This document shows, piece after piece, positions 47,101 to 58,490 of a DNA stretch of 64,000 nt. The first letter of the stretch is position 1, and every line of letters starts with the position of its first letter. A program made the translations under genes and the position numbers. The notes beneath the pieces are model-generated. The model was not told the origin of the DNA. It worked only from the letters and a program-made list of their open reading frames with translations, and did no database searches. The stretch comes from Acanthaster planci. Lineage: Eukaryota > Echinodermata > Asteroidea > Valvatida > Acanthasteridae. The stretch lies in the NCBI RefSeq assembly GCF_001949145.1, contig NW_019091356.1, positions 2,591,202 through 2,655,201 on the forward strand. The letters are read 5' to 3'.

Positions 47101-47774
47101 TATTTTGGCATGAGTTGGGACACCCTCTCTTGTCCAGTGATTTGACAATGTAAGGTTCATTTGTCTAAGCCTTCTGATATGCCTTACACTAGAGATATGA
47201 GGTAATTAATAGAGTTTATGAATCGGTGGTGGAGCCATCAAAGCTCATGGGATCTTGGTCTAGTTTCATGGAGTAGGTAAGCAGAAAAGGCTGCTTTTCA
47301 TGGCCACTTCTTGTTGAGCAGAGATCGGCTGTGAACCAGTCATGTGCAGTATTACATTGCATGACATTTCAGCCGGTAAACCCTTTTCTGTGCTAAGCGA
47401 GTGGTTTCTGTGCTGAACCCAACCCAACTGTGGCAACTCTGTCAAATTTTGCATTTACAGTCGCTGTCGGAATGCGTTACTCAAAAGGCTCATGATAAAC
47501 TGTCTAAGTTGGGGAACCATGCCAAAACTTTAAACTACGCTTTTCCTGATCAGAACGATAGACGTTGCATTACTTTTGCCACCCATAGGATTGCGTGCCT
47601 ATCCCAAAATAGAATCGTAACGTTCCGCTATTTCTTGTTTTGTTTCTCTGACAAAGCATTTCAGACTTTGATGATATGCTGGAGGATCGCGAGCAAGAAG
47701 AAACACAACTGGCTCCAGACATCAACGAACTCCTCAAGGACTTTGACACGTTCGACATGGATCCTATTCTTTAA
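26153..47774 (+). CDS. STAT: STAT transcription factor, STAT5/6 class
   Basis: Cytokine-responsive DNA-binding factor. Coding exons: 26259-26389 (exon from 26153 includes 5'UTR), 26745-26901, 27507-27593, 27913-28008, 30068-30152, 30655-30797, 31540-31691, 31869-32090, 32336-32401, 32795-32930, 33190-33231, 33883-33963, then 35889-35987 or 36502-36594, 37026-37164, 37788-37849, 38061-38155, 38896-39035, 39604-39759, 40203-40269, 41343-41444, then alternative tails. All joins are in phase up to residue 751. The N-domain starts [12 protein letters not shown]. The coiled coil ends near [22 protein letters not shown] and [15 protein letters not shown] mark the DNA-binding domain. The SH2 domain has [10 protein letters not shown] with Arg-622 for phosphotyrosine. 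DGYVSS places the activation Tyr at 704 (human STAT5A Tyr-694). IVHGNQE and DNAF-type motifs favour STAT5/6 over STAT1-4. Confidence 0.95.
30012..30056 (+). repeat. (CT)n/T tract serving as a polypyrimidine tract of a STAT exon
   Basis: A run of about 45 bases, almost all C and T, mostly CT dinucleotides ending in a T run. It lies just before the acceptor CATCAG that opens the STAT exon at 30068. Length changes in such a microsatellite could alter splicing of this exon; that is inference. Confidence 0.8.
35889..35987 (+). CDS. STAT: STAT alternative exon 13a (DNA-binding domain)
   Basis: Acceptor CATTCTAG and donor GTAAGT flank 33 codons in phase 0 that begin [19 protein letters not shown] and end GDCSS. 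It is homologous to exon 13b: 22 of the first 30 residues are identical by hand alignment. Both exons are phase 0-0, so either one joins exon 12 (ending 33963) to exon 14 (starting 37026). Compared with 13b it changes IVH to VSH, DYAF to DNAF, and AEP to GDCSS, and it uses more A/T in third codon positions. Human STATs have a single exon-equivalent here. It could be an alternative exon or a decaying duplicate; the intact frame and both splice sites favour the first. Confidence 0.85.
36502..36594 (+). CDS. STAT: STAT alternative exon 13b (DNA-binding domain)
   Basis: Acceptor ATCCAACAG and donor GTAAGT flank 31 codons in phase 0 that begin [19 protein letters not shown] and end AFAEP. The ending is the canonical STAT5-type sequence, followed in exon 14 by [11 protein letters not shown], so I take this as the ancestral version. 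It lies 514 bases downstream of exon 13a. Including both exons would keep frame but would duplicate a beta-strand segment of the DNA-binding fold, so mutually exclusive use is expected. Confidence 0.9.
37907..38032. repeat. 63-bp tandem duplication in a STAT intron
   Basis: Unit 1 is 37907-37969 and unit 2 is 37970-38032. Both share GTGGTTTTCTTTGCGGAAG and TCTTAATCATTC. It spans most of the intron between the STAT exons ending 37849 and starting 38061, so the intron may have grown by this duplication. Confidence 0.85.
38539..38597. repeat. Hairpin with telomere-like TTAGGG/CCCTAA arms
   Basis: The left arm TTAACCCTAACCCTCCTCA (38539-38557) pairs with TGAGGAGTGTTAGGGTTAA (38579-38597) with one mismatch. 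The loop is about 21 bases. It lies in the STAT intron before the SH2 exon at 38896. Confidence 0.8.
39109..39206 (+). repeat. C-rich low-complexity tract (CCACCATCCCC-like)
   Basis: Degenerate repeats of CCCCACCATC and related C/A/T units lie about 75 bases after the donor of the STAT SH2 exon ending 39035. Non-coding and expected to be length-variable. Confidence 0.8.
42713..42820. repeat. TTTGCCATGC repeat cluster with A-runs
   Basis: Several direct and inverted copies of GCCATGC/GGCATGC and TTTGCC, separated by A- and T-runs, in the STAT 3' part. Low complexity; origin unclear. Confidence 0.5.
43540..43570 (+). CDS. STAT: Possible short terminal exon of STAT (beta-like isoform)
   Basis: The acceptor CTGCTGCAG (ending 43539) follows a T-rich tract. 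Joined in phase to the exon ending 41444, it adds [10 protein letters not shown] and stops at TAA 43568-43570. The STAT would then be about 760 residues and lack the acidic tail encoded at 47665. Possible poly-A signals follow near 45216 and at 46529-46534. Reading through the 41444 donor would also stop at once (GGG TAA), another way to make a truncated form. Which form is used cannot be told from DNA. Confidence 0.45.
47665..47774 (+). CDS. STAT: STAT terminal exon encoding acidic activation tail
   Basis: The acceptor GCATTTCAG precedes 35 codons and TAA (47772-47774). The encoded tail begins [12 protein letters not shown] and ends [16 protein letters not shown]. The mix of acidic and bulky hydrophobic residues is typical of a STAT transactivation domain. 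The exon needs one base carried in from the previous exon, but the exon ending 41444 leaves two. At least one more exon (length 3n+2) must therefore lie between 41445 and 47664. I could not identify it with confidence. Confidence 0.7.
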
Positions 47775-50700
47775 GATGAAAAGGTCCAAGGTTAACAGGT
47801 CACTGGGCCCCAGGGGTCGCTCTTGTAAATTTTGTATGTGCTCCCTGAGGGCAAGCTCTGTGGAGTTGATAGTTAATAATCAGGAAAAGCCTTGTTGCTG
47901 TTAAGCAAAGTTAAAATGAAGTCGCACATCTTGTGACTAATTTTGTCCAGCCCATTTTATGCTTTGTGCCTAAATTGGCTAACCCTGGAAACCACTCATT
48001 GTCTGTACACCTAATGACTTGTTCGGTTGGTGACCTTGTTTTGTCGCTGAAGCGAGTTCCCATCACTGCCTCCACGTGATTGGCCTCAGGTCTGTACATG
48101 TACATAGTCGTTTTTACTAACTTTCAAGAATCGGCACACAGTGGTCACAGACTGGTATTTCTGCTATGCCGTTATACTCTGCAGGTTACAGTCTACTGGC
48201 AATGCTGCCTCTCCATACTGTTCCGCAGAGTTCTAGAGAGAGCAGACACTCTTGATTTAATTCATGAGTGCTGTAGAATACGGACCCATCCTCTGGGGTG
48301 CAACAAGGGTATGTTGCCTGCAGCTCAGTGCGTAGCAGGGAAAAGCCAAGTTGGCTCATTGAGAGAATATCCTTTGTAAATAAGTATTACCTGCCAAAAT
48401 GATGGTTAATGTGGCAATTTGTCAGAATTTAATGTAGGTGGGGGATATTCCTACAAAGATTCACTACTTGTTAATGACAGTAGGTGAAAGAGTTCCTCAT
48501 GTCGCAGGTACATTAATTTTGAACCCATCAGAAATGGACGAGCACGACTTTTGAACAAACAGAAAGTGAAAATGTAGACAAATCTTTCACCAAAACTTGA
48601 ATGGTACTGACCAGCTAAGTTACGAGTTCTATCTTCATGCAGAACTCACTAGTTTCAGTGTAATGTGTCAAAATGTCCAGTGGCAGGAATAAGCACACGT
48701 GACTGAGTTTCTTAGAGTGTGTAAGCAGAAAAACAGGCTCTGGTAATTTGTAAACTAAGTAGAAATTTGTGAAAGTTACAGGGAGTGAGTTGAGCATGAC
48801 ACTTTTGGCCTTCCCTCTGTTTCTGCTAAGCAGAAACTTGTTTGTGCTCATGTATGTGATTGTTTGCCTGGGCTCTCTTTGTATTAAAGAGTGCAGTTTT
48901 TAGAAATTGGACATGAATCGTGGGCTTAACCTTCCCAGGACTACTGATATTGGAATTTTTGATGATTTTTTTTTCTTTGTCAATTTTCGCTGTGTTTGAA
49001 TCTAACTCTACCTGGACAAAATATGTGATGGACTTTTTTCTCACAATGTTGCCCGAGTTTAAATATGTAAAAATAGAACCAACAGGTCAGCTGATGAGTA
49101 TGTATCTCCATGCGCTTGACTTTATTGGTGGATATGAAGGAGGTGGTTTTTGGTAATTTTTAGTATTTTTTTTTTGGTGAAAAAGTTGTGACAGTGCTCA
49201 TAGGCTGTGTCCATATGTTATGGTTGTGGCTGTTCCCCATAGACTTTGTGTTCCTCCTAGCCATAGCTGTTTGGTTTTGACATAGCCTTTATGGAGTTGT
49301 GCTTTCACAAGCTTTTACACTGTTTGCTCTTGTATTACCCCCCCCAAAAAAAAACTGCCGTACACAGAATTTAAGTACACTGATACCTCTGATGGAAGTG
49401 AGCAGTAATGTCCTGTTTTTATCGCTTTTAATTTTTAATCACGTCGGTGTATACATACAATTGGTGTGCTCTGTGTGTTACGTAATATGTATACATGTAT
49501 ATGTTGTCAGTTTCACATATTCATTTAAAATTAGTCCAGTCAGGTTGTAGCTAGTATACAGTGATGTAAACTCAGCCTGTAAGTGGCTTTGCATGTTGGC
49601 ACGGCTTATCAAAAAGTGACTACCAGAAAACCGACAGCCAGAACGTTTTCCACACCTCCAGGGAGATCAAAACTGAACTATTTCTGTGTACATTTGTTAC
49701 ACAGCTCTTTGTGATGTTTGCGTGCCACAATCCTCACCTCCTGTACAGCACCAATGTGATTGACGACCAGTGTTTATTTATGTTGTATTCTGGAAACTTA
49801 GAAAGACAGAAAAAAAAAATTATCAAAAATATTTGCCCACAGAATTATTTTTATATTGTTTTTCAGCCTGAAGCATTGTTGAAAAATGAATCCTGGCTAA
49901 AATTCAAGCCCACAGTTTTTACAGTATTTTTGAATGGATCTCCAGACTGCACTGGCCTGCTGCTGATACTTTCTTTTGGGTCTCGATGTCCCAGTTTTGT
50001 CTGTGTAAAGAGCAAGCTGCTGCTTCACTCAAACATTTGGGAGATTGATTTAGATTTTGGCAAGCTTCCTATCGAATAATATGTACGGAGTTAGGGGGTT
50101 AAGCAATCCATAAATTAAGCTGGGATTTGAAGTGTATACTTCGAAGCGAGAAAGACAAAAACTTTATCCAACATTTGCTGGACTCCCCCCACCGTGTGTT
50201 TCACCTGAGAATATAAAATTAACGACGAGAGAGGGGGCTTTTGCAAACAATTGGAAATTCTACCTTGTAATGGAAAGTCTTTTTATGAGGGGTGAAGATA
50301 GAAATGTCAACCCCTTCAAACAAGCTGAGTGAAGCATACTGTTAAAAATTTTATTTTGGTACCTCTGCTGCTTGCATTTCGTCTTGTTGAGTATACGCTT
50401 GCAGGAAAAGTTTAGTATTTGTACCTAAAGCATTGTTCTGTCCCTTGTCATGCGGACCATTTAGTCATATGCAGCTGCGAATCTTGAATTCTGTTATGAA
50501 CAACTGTTGTAAATTGTAATGCTTCTCTGACGCATGGGTGTGTGTGGTGTTTCCCTGTGAGCTGGCCGGCATACCTTCTGAATAATTAAATGCTTCCATA
50601 TTAAAAACCCGAGGTATGCTGGAGTCTTGATCAAATCCTTTCCTTTCTGCCCATATCCCCGAATGGTGCTGATGGCTACTTTAAGTTGTCTCATTATATT

Positions 50701-51755
50701 TGTAGTGACTGTACAAATCATTGTAGAAATCAAGTAGTATGAATTTCTTTCAAATTTAGAGCTTTGTTCTTTGTGTACTGAACAATTTAAGAGTAGATAT
50801 TAGGCTTGGGCAACTTCCCAACTGTTCTGTAATTAATGTCACTTGTTTTGGGTAGATTGACTCCAAATTTCCAAGAAACAAGGGGAAAAAATTCATAATA
50901 CTGTTGAACTAAACTATACAGTTGTGAGTCATTGGGAATTTGAAGTTATCACAGTAGCGACGTGAAATTGCTTTTGGAGTCTTTGGACTTGAGGGGGGGG
51001 GAGGAACCGAGGTCAGACAGAAAGGAATTGGAGTCCTTTTTAAAAGAAGAAAAAGCTAATTGAGATCCTGTGATTCTGAACTGGAATTGCCCAACCTAGT
51101 GCTGTAGATGAATAGATTTTTAGGCCAGAATATATTTTTAGGCCAGTGTAGATAAAAAAAACTACATTAACAGACTAATCAACGAATGTGAATATATGAA
51201 GCTGGTAACAAACATTTGTCTTGTTTGACACATGCCAGTTATACTTCAAAACTGACCCACGGTTGATTTGGCTGAAGAGACTTACGCAAATCACGATCAA
51301 ATATTTTGTGTACTTTACATCAAAAGAAAATGAATAATTTCATTGCCATTAAGGTAGGGTTGGCCAAAATCTACCTGCCGGTAGGCACTTACCTTTAATG
51401 GAAGTGAAATGCCTCATCTGTCGATGAAATACCTGGTCAACATTTCTGTGACTTTTTTTTAGGACAGAACACTTCCACTGGGGATTCACTACCATTTGAC
51501 TTCCCCTAAGATGAATTTTCTGGGTAAAAAAAAAAAAAAAGTCATTTGAAGTAAGTAAAACTTTTTGAATGTTTTCCAATGAACATTCAAACCATCTACA
51601 TTACCACTACTTGGACACAGAGCTGAACTGTGATTTCAGTGCAGTTTTATTTTCATGTAATGTTATTCATTAGTATTGGTGTAGCATTGCAGACCCTTTG
51701 CTTTGTGTATCAAGTGCTGTAAACTGAATAAAGCAGGCAGTGTTTAAAAAATTTC
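47775..51755 (+). other. Probable STAT 3' untranslated region
   Basis: About 4 kb after the acidic-tail stop codon with no coding signal; T-rich, with scattered ATTTA motifs. A good poly-A signal AATAAA lies at 51727-51732, followed by GT/T-rich sequence. Earlier signals could give shorter ends. The extent is inferred. Confidence 0.45.
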
Positions 51756-53711
51756 TGCTGTTATGTTTTATTTTTAAAATAGCGATTTGAATGGGTTCTT
51801 ATTTGTAATAATAAAGCTTTTTTAATCAAATTGTTATTTTGAGACGTAAGGGGTACAGTGTCCAATATTTCTCATATTCCCTCCTCTAAAAGTCTAAATT
51901 TCTATATGCAAACCAATCCAAACCTCCAAGTTAATACCTTCTCCACATTAAAGACATGCAAAGTAACACTGGGCACCTTCAGAGCTGGACCGCGACATGG
52001 CAGATCTGATGCGATGATGCTGATGAATGCATCATAACCAACGCCACTCATACACAATGCGGAACATATAGCTTAACGGAAACAGTTGAAGAGAAGGATC
52101 TGCAAATTTTCACAAAGAGGTAATAGAGATTTTCGTCACAGTGTGTGGCAGCAGTCCAGAAAGGAAACCGAGCCCTGCGGATGATCTCAGCTACAGAAGT
52201 CCTGAGCGGCAGACCCCACCTGGAGTTCACATGAAGAAAGATGAGATCTTAGAAAAAGTACATGTGGGGGGCAACCAGCTCATCCCAAGTCTTCACAGGC
52301 CTTGTCTTATGACTAGAGTTAGGCACCACCTGACTGCCAGAACTAGAAACAGTTCAGGGAGAGGGGGGGGCTTATCCAGACCGAATTATGACTCAAATCA
52401 ACAGGATCGATCAGCCTAAACTCAGTGTTTCAGAAAGCTGACCACCATACCAGAGGTGATTCACACGTCCGAATTAAGACTTGATACCAGAAAACCTTTC
52501 TACAGCCAAATGGTTGTGGATACTGGAATAACTGCTCGTTAACTTGCATCCTGGCACCCACACTTCCCTCTTCATGACATGAAATGGAGGTGTGGCCTTC
52601 AAGATATGTTCGAGATATGTATACAAAATGAAAGGGTGGTGATGAACAGTCCAAAGATTTTCCACCATCAGTGCATGTTGCTTTGTACACAGTGTTCCTC
52701 TATGCACTAATATCTATACACACTGTATACATACATGTACATGTACGTGAGTCATGTAAAGTATACATTGTAGGGATTTCCAGAGCTACAACTAGGTCTG
52801 TGCTGGGTCCTAGCTAACCCTACAGGTCATAGTTCACTCCAGCTACCTGCTGTTGTGGCTCTATGGGTATACAGAAGCAATGGGGACTGCATATCCATCT
52901 TTGTGTATCAGGATCAATATACCATGGCTCTATTGTTACATGACACACATCATAGTTCGCACCAGTACAAGCTACATGTACAGTGTACATGTAGTACACC
53001 AGCATAGTACATGTACTCTGCTGATAGAGTAACACACATGACATAGTACATTGTTGGTACAGTGACTTTCCTTGCTCTGTGCTCAGTACCCTAAAGATGG
53101 CAGACATTGCCACAGCTAGGTTATCTATTTGATCTATGGGTATTTGCATTTCCAGTGGTCTAGATAATGTGGAGTTATGTGCATGCTGCAGCTCTGTGAC
53201 ATTTGCTACATCCTGATCGACAGGTAGGGTGCATATGTTCAGTCTAACCTTGTTAATAAGAGCACTGTTAATACAAGAGTGTGCTTATAACGAGGATAAT
53301 CATAGGTCCCAATCCTTTGTTTATCATTGTTTTCATTCCTGATAATGCAAGGTTCCTGTTATAACAAGGTAATTTGCCAAGTCCGATGGGCCTTTTATTA
53401 ATGAGGTTCGACTGTACTTGTTGCTACTTCTTTTTATCAAAAGCGATAAAGTTTTGTATGTCACAAAAAATGGAAGTTGAGCAGTTTTTGAGAAATGTCA
53501 GGGTTCAATCTGTGTTGCTGATTGAGGTGCAAGATCGATTTGCATGCATGGTCTTGAGGGTAGCTAGCTATTAAGTTCAAAGTGTATTGCAGACAACTTA
53601 CATGCAGGTAAGTAAAGAAAATATTGATTGATGGGATTGATGAGATTCATAATCTACTGCAGTATTGCCTCATTTTCTGTTTTATTTGGGCTAAGATTCA
53701 CTTGAAGAAGC
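51756..53711. other. Spacer between STAT and SDR genes
   Basis: Contains the pogo-like MITE (53240-53414) and TACATG-rich sequence (about 52725-53015). Open frames at 52141-52419 (plus) and 52430-52690 (minus) have no recognisable family. The SDR promoter and any non-coding first exon should lie near its right end. Confidence 0.4.
53240..53414. mobile_element. Small MITE with pogo/Tigger-like termini
   Basis: The left end CAGTCTAACCTTGTTAATAA (from 53240) matches the reverse complement of the right end, CAGTCGAACCTCATTAATAA (ending 53414). CAGT(C/G)GAACCTC(G/A)TTAT-type ends and internal TTATAAC motifs are characteristic of pogo/Tigger elements (family knowledge). It is only about 175 bp and has no transposase, so it is non-autonomous. 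A TA follows the right end; the left flank is TT. Confidence 0.65.
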
Positions 53712-56700
53712 ATGGCTTCCTGGCTGGTAGTTGTTGCTGCACTGGTAGCCTTTGCTGGCTTGGTCGTGTACCTCATGGACCAGGTCTACCTAGACGTGAG
53801 CGGCCGCTACGTATTCGTCACCGGCTGCGACTCGGGCTTTGGTAACATCCTAGCCAAGTACCTGGGCCGGAAGCGGGGCTGTCACGTGATTGCAGGCTGC
53901 CTGACGCAAGCTGGTGTGGATAACCTCATGTCCTGTGCCCCCAAGGGGACAGTGACGGCCATTCAGATTGATGTGACCAACACCGAGAGCATTCTCCGGG
54001 CTCGCGACACAGTGACAAAAATTGTGGCTGGAAAAGGCAAGCATGAGTTTTACTGGAAGGACATACAGTGTAACACTTTACATGTAATATTAGTATCCAA
54101 TTAAACTCCAAAACAAAACCACAGCCATTAAACGTAACAGGAGATCTAGCCAATGATTGTTAGGCGAGGGTTGTGTAAATATTATAAACAAGCAGATTAG
54201 TGTCATGGGACTGCAATTACAATGTGACACCTCAGGTTGTGTATTAATTGACTCAGTCTGCCCACCAGAACACCTTAAAAACAGTCCATGTGAACACAGC
54301 CTTTTCCAGGGCCTTTTCGTTAGATACACCTTTTTGCAACTGCGTACTCTTCTCTATTTTATGAAAACTATGTGACATCTTCTTGAGCTGAAGTGTATGT
54401 AAAAGTGCACTTTGTAAAACTTTTTGAATTGTTCATGCTTTCCAAGAGAACAGAAATTGTTGTTTTTGTGATGCTATTCAGTAAAGACACTGTTCAGTTT
54501 ATGAGTTTATCTCTTGAAAGTGTAAAGTTAAAATTTCCTCCTTGAAAACATTTCTTAGAAAGAACTATTCATTGATCTCAAGCCACAGTGGGTTTCCAAG
54601 AAAAGAGGCAATTTGCATTGTAAAATACAAACACATCCATTATTTCTGGTACTAAAATCAATGCAACATACAAACTTTTCTTCCTAGAATGACATCACAA
54701 TTTTGCTCATGAATAATTAAGTCCACATTAAAATAAAAGAATGACACCAAAATATCCATTGTAAAAGTAACAAAATGAAACTTTGAAATAAGGTTAATTG
54801 AAACAAGTAGGTTTATTTTCAGGGGTTCCGGCTGTCTTAAAAAAAATACACTGCGTAGATTCTTTAACTGTAGATGTTTTATTCTCCACTTGCATGAACA
54901 GGTCTATGGGGTCTGATCAACAATGCTGGTGTGCCTGGTAACCCAGTCCCTTATCACTGGCTCAAGAAGCGAGAAATGCAGCACATTCTGGACGTCAACC
55001 TGATGGGTACCGTGGAGGTCACCAACATCTTTTTCCCCCTGTTGCGTCAGGCCCAAGGGCGAATCATCAACTTGTCCAGTGCCACTGCAGTATTCCCAAT
55101 CAGAGCTGGGGCCTACTCCATGTCCAAGATAGGGGTGGATGCGTTCTCAGACATAATGCGGTGAGTGAAGGAATGACAAAAGATTTTTTTGAATTTAGAA
55201 CGTTGTCCTGTAACTAACGTGGCAGTTTTTTCCCAGCAATTATGGAAGGACAGTGTCATGTGACACACAATCTAATGGAACCATAGAAACATGCCCAATT
55301 TGAAGTTAGAATTCTTAACTGTTTTAAACCTCCCTGAATCATCAGTAAGATACTTTGTACACATGCAAAGTTTCTACTCAATCCTTTCTTGTGATTCTTG
55401 AGATAATTAGTGATTTTATTGCAATGTCATATGACTACCGATAATGTCGTCATGATGAAAAGCTCTGAGACACATCCTCAGATGATGATCAACACAGACT
55501 GAAGATAATTTGATTGAGATTAGTCCCAACAGTGAAACCAAGAACCGAAAATGTGTCCAAACATATGGAGAAGGTTGGGAAAGAGAAAGAAAGAAAGAAA
55601 AATAAAGAGAAAAAATCCCAAGGAAAATAGCTGTTCACGATCAAAATCAGGATCAGCTAATGAAGTGTAAATAAGTGACTGGATTTGTTAAATTTTTGTT
55701 TTTTTAATTTCTACACAGCGTCAGCTCCAAAGCATTCGGTGTGACAGTTCATATTCTTGAGCCCGGCTACTTTAGAACAAATGTTACATCTGTGGACACG
55801 ATCATACCTGCAATTGAGAGTGCGTGGAACAGGCTACCACAGCAAGAGAAGGATATCTATGGCCAACAGTATATTGATACATGTAAATATGAATGCCATG
55901 GGATTCATCCCTCTCTCCACCCTCGCAACTTCTTACAAATCCATCCAGAGATATAGTAAGGTTTCAGAAGATTATCTGCAATAGTCCCAATGCATTCTTG
56001 ACGAGAACTTCTCTGTATCTTTAAAAATCTTCCACTGTGCGAGAAAGTAGTGGAACATTTGTATTGTACTTCAACTCTCAAGGAGCTCAGGACAGTTACA
56101 CATATCATATCTTGTCATAGTTGTCTGTTTTTACTTCCTTTGAAATCCACCCAAGTTTCTTGATGTATTTCGTAGGAGCTGAGAGGATGAGGTTTACCAA
56201 AGGTTTAGTCCAGCCACTCGTACGGTACCTAGGATGCAGTTGGACAGATTAGGTACAAAGAATTCCTTGTAAAGTGATGAACTTTGGAAGACACATAGAG
56301 GTGTAAAAATAAATACCCAGTGTACTTGGCAGAGGATACCGACTAAAAACATAAGCTATTATCTTGACAACACATGAGCATCTTGAAAACTTATACTGCC
56401 TCCAGGTGCAGAAGTCTGGTATAAATGTTTTATGGAGCAGTTCTGAATAATTATATTCACAGTAGTCTACAGATCAGTTAAAACTTTTTGAGCTGCTGAG
56501 AAAAAAAATACCCTTCTCATCTGCTAAACTTAAAGTAAAAACCAAACAGAAAAAAAGCACATTTGTTACAACAAATTGTTCATATTGTTATATTAATAAC
56601 ACTGTATGAATCTCTCAAAGTGTTTCTTTCTTGTAGGAATGCGATGGCTGTTTACAACCTAATGTACATGTTAATTTTTGCTATTGGCATGTCAAAGCAA

Positions 56701-57020
56701 CTAACTGCCATTCAGGTTTCACTCTGACAATCTCTCTTACATGCACTGCAGTGAAGGAAAAGGCAAAGCTCATCCTGGACACTTCGTCACCAGCCCTCCA
56801 CCTGGTCACCAATGCCATGGAGCACGCCCTCTGTGCCCGATGGCCCTGGCGACGCTATCTGCCTGGCAAGGACATCAAGTTTCTCTACAAGCCCCTCTCC
56901 ATGCTGCCGGCCTGGCTGGCCGATTTCCTCGTTTGCAAGCTTGCTGAAATCCCTGTGGCTCAACCTAAGCCGACCGCTGTGGTGACTTACGCAGCCGACA
57001 ATAACCATGGTGATTTGTAA
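53712..57020 (+). CDS. SDR9C-type short-chain dehydrogenase (retinol/hydroxysteroid dehydrogenase-like)
   Basis: Four coding exons: 53712-54036, 54902-55160, 55719-55882, 56752-57020. They join in phase to 1017 nt or 338 aa plus stop (human RDH16/HSD17B6 relatives about 317). A hydrophobic N-terminal anchor (residues 4-22) suggests ER-membrane attachment. The nucleotide-binding motif TGCDSGFG is at 37-44, NNAG at 115-118, catalytic Ser at 167-168 and YSMSK at 180-184. ILEPGYFRT and YGQQY are SDR9C hallmarks. NAD-linked oxidation of retinol or hydroxysteroids is likely; the true substrate is unknown. Intron 1 uses a GC donor (AAAAG|GCAAGC), the only choice that joins GKG to LWGLINNAG. ATG 53712 is chosen because it precedes the anchor. 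Confidence 0.93.
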
Positions 57021-57840
57021 ACCACTGTTGCTGTTTTTATATCCATTGGGATATAATGTCTGCCTGTTCACTTGGTTTGGGTGTTTTGTACACTGGAGAA
57101 CTGCATCTGACGTTGACATTACATGGGGCATAGTGGTGTGCATATATCAGATTGGAAATAGGGCACCCATTGAAGTAAACCATGGATACCAGCAAAAATA
57201 CTCATGAAAGAAGTTTAAGCCCAACATTCAAAGAGAACAAAAAAACAGTATGTGCGGTAAACAACACAACTGTCAATTGCGTCCTCAAAAAGTTCATCAA
57301 AAATCTTTATATATATCTGCATGAAATCCATTACAGCATTTCATGTAGTGTGCTCTTTTTAAAAACATTTCCATACAAATATCTCCAAAAAAACTTTCTT
57401 CTTTTTATGACAAGTTTTTATGGGAAATGGGCTGCACTCGTGTAGTGGGCCCTACCTTAAAAATATTAGGTCTGAGATGCCCTTTTGATGCGCGTTGCTT
57501 ACAATGTGCACATCATAATGGGTGCAATAGTAGCACTCTGTAATAAAAAACTAGGTACTTCCAGTGTCTGTAACCCTCATTCATAAATACCTAAGACAGC
57601 TTAGCCATCCCTATTGGTTTAGAGCCGTCATTTGGTAGGTCTTAAAAAGTTGCACTACCTCAAGGGTGTGGGTTGGGGGGGGAAGGGTGTAGATGCAACC
57701 CTCCATCAGCAGAAGGGAGTTCTGCTTGAGGTGTCATATTTTTATTTTTTAAACCAAACAGCAGTACGTTATTTTATTAAAGTGAAAGTATGTGGGGTTT
57801 TGATACACGATGACCGAAAAATAAAATAGCAAATACATGT
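57021..57840 (+). other. Probable SDR 3' untranslated region
   Basis: Non-coding sequence after the SDR stop. AATAAA signals lie at 57542-57547 and 57820-57825; either could end the transcript. No other feature is recognisable. Confidence 0.45.
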
Positions 57841-57965
57841 ATCTGGGGCAATCTGCTATTCGCATGCGGTCTTAATTGCCTTCCTCTTTTAAATGCTGGA
57901 AGTTGGAGTTCTGCTTTCGTGAAAATCACAACCTCTCCTGGGGCCAAACCAGCCTACGCCCCTGT

Positions 57966-58490
57966 AGTATGAGACACGTGTGCCAATCTCCATGTAAGGA
58001 GATTGTAGACTGGTTCGCATCCCATACATAGCCTCTGAACATAGGGACCGGTAGTGGGTAATGAATCCGGCAGAATCCTGCCGGGTGTGTGTAAATGAGG
58101 AAATGATGCCCGCTCATTGCACACAATCGAGCAGGAGCTGATAGGATATTTTGTTTCTTCTTCATTGCCGAAAATAACTTCACCATAACTTGCTCAGTAA
58201 TCTAAAATTTAACAGTTACCACAGATTTATCGATGATAATCATTGAAAAATATATTACCACACTGTGATCAACAGAGGCTTAGCAAGGATAAATACTTGT
58301 GTTTTATTTGCCTCTGCGCTGAAATGTCATGTTAAAAGCATTGTTATTGGCCTGACAAAATCTTAAATATTCAGCATCCAAATTGATAGGGCTAATCGTA
58401 CACGTTGAACCTCAGCTAGCTACCAGTCCCTATTTAATAGAGATGGGGACCAGTCCAAGGAGATTGGCATTAATGACTGCTGGTGAGAAG
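57966..58490. mobile_element. Possible MITE with imperfect inverted ends
   Basis: The left end (about 57966-58060) and right end (about 58410-58490) share inverted blocks: GCCAATCTCC with GGAGATTGGC, and ATAGGGACCGGTAG with CTACCAGTCCCTAT. They pair imperfectly over about 75 bases. The interior has no coding signal. It lies in the spacer between the convergent SDR and separase genes. Confidence 0.45.

Noticed and set aside
47461-47507. Candidate 47-bp linker exon to the STAT acidic tail
   Set aside because: The length (3n+2) and acceptor TTTACAG fit, but the donor AA|GTTGGG is weak and the encoded peptide has no STAT similarity. Left unannotated pending cDNA.
52141-52690. Open frames in the STAT-SDR spacer (92 plus, 86 minus)
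   Set aside because: No recognised domain; opposite-strand shadows of repeat-like DNA.
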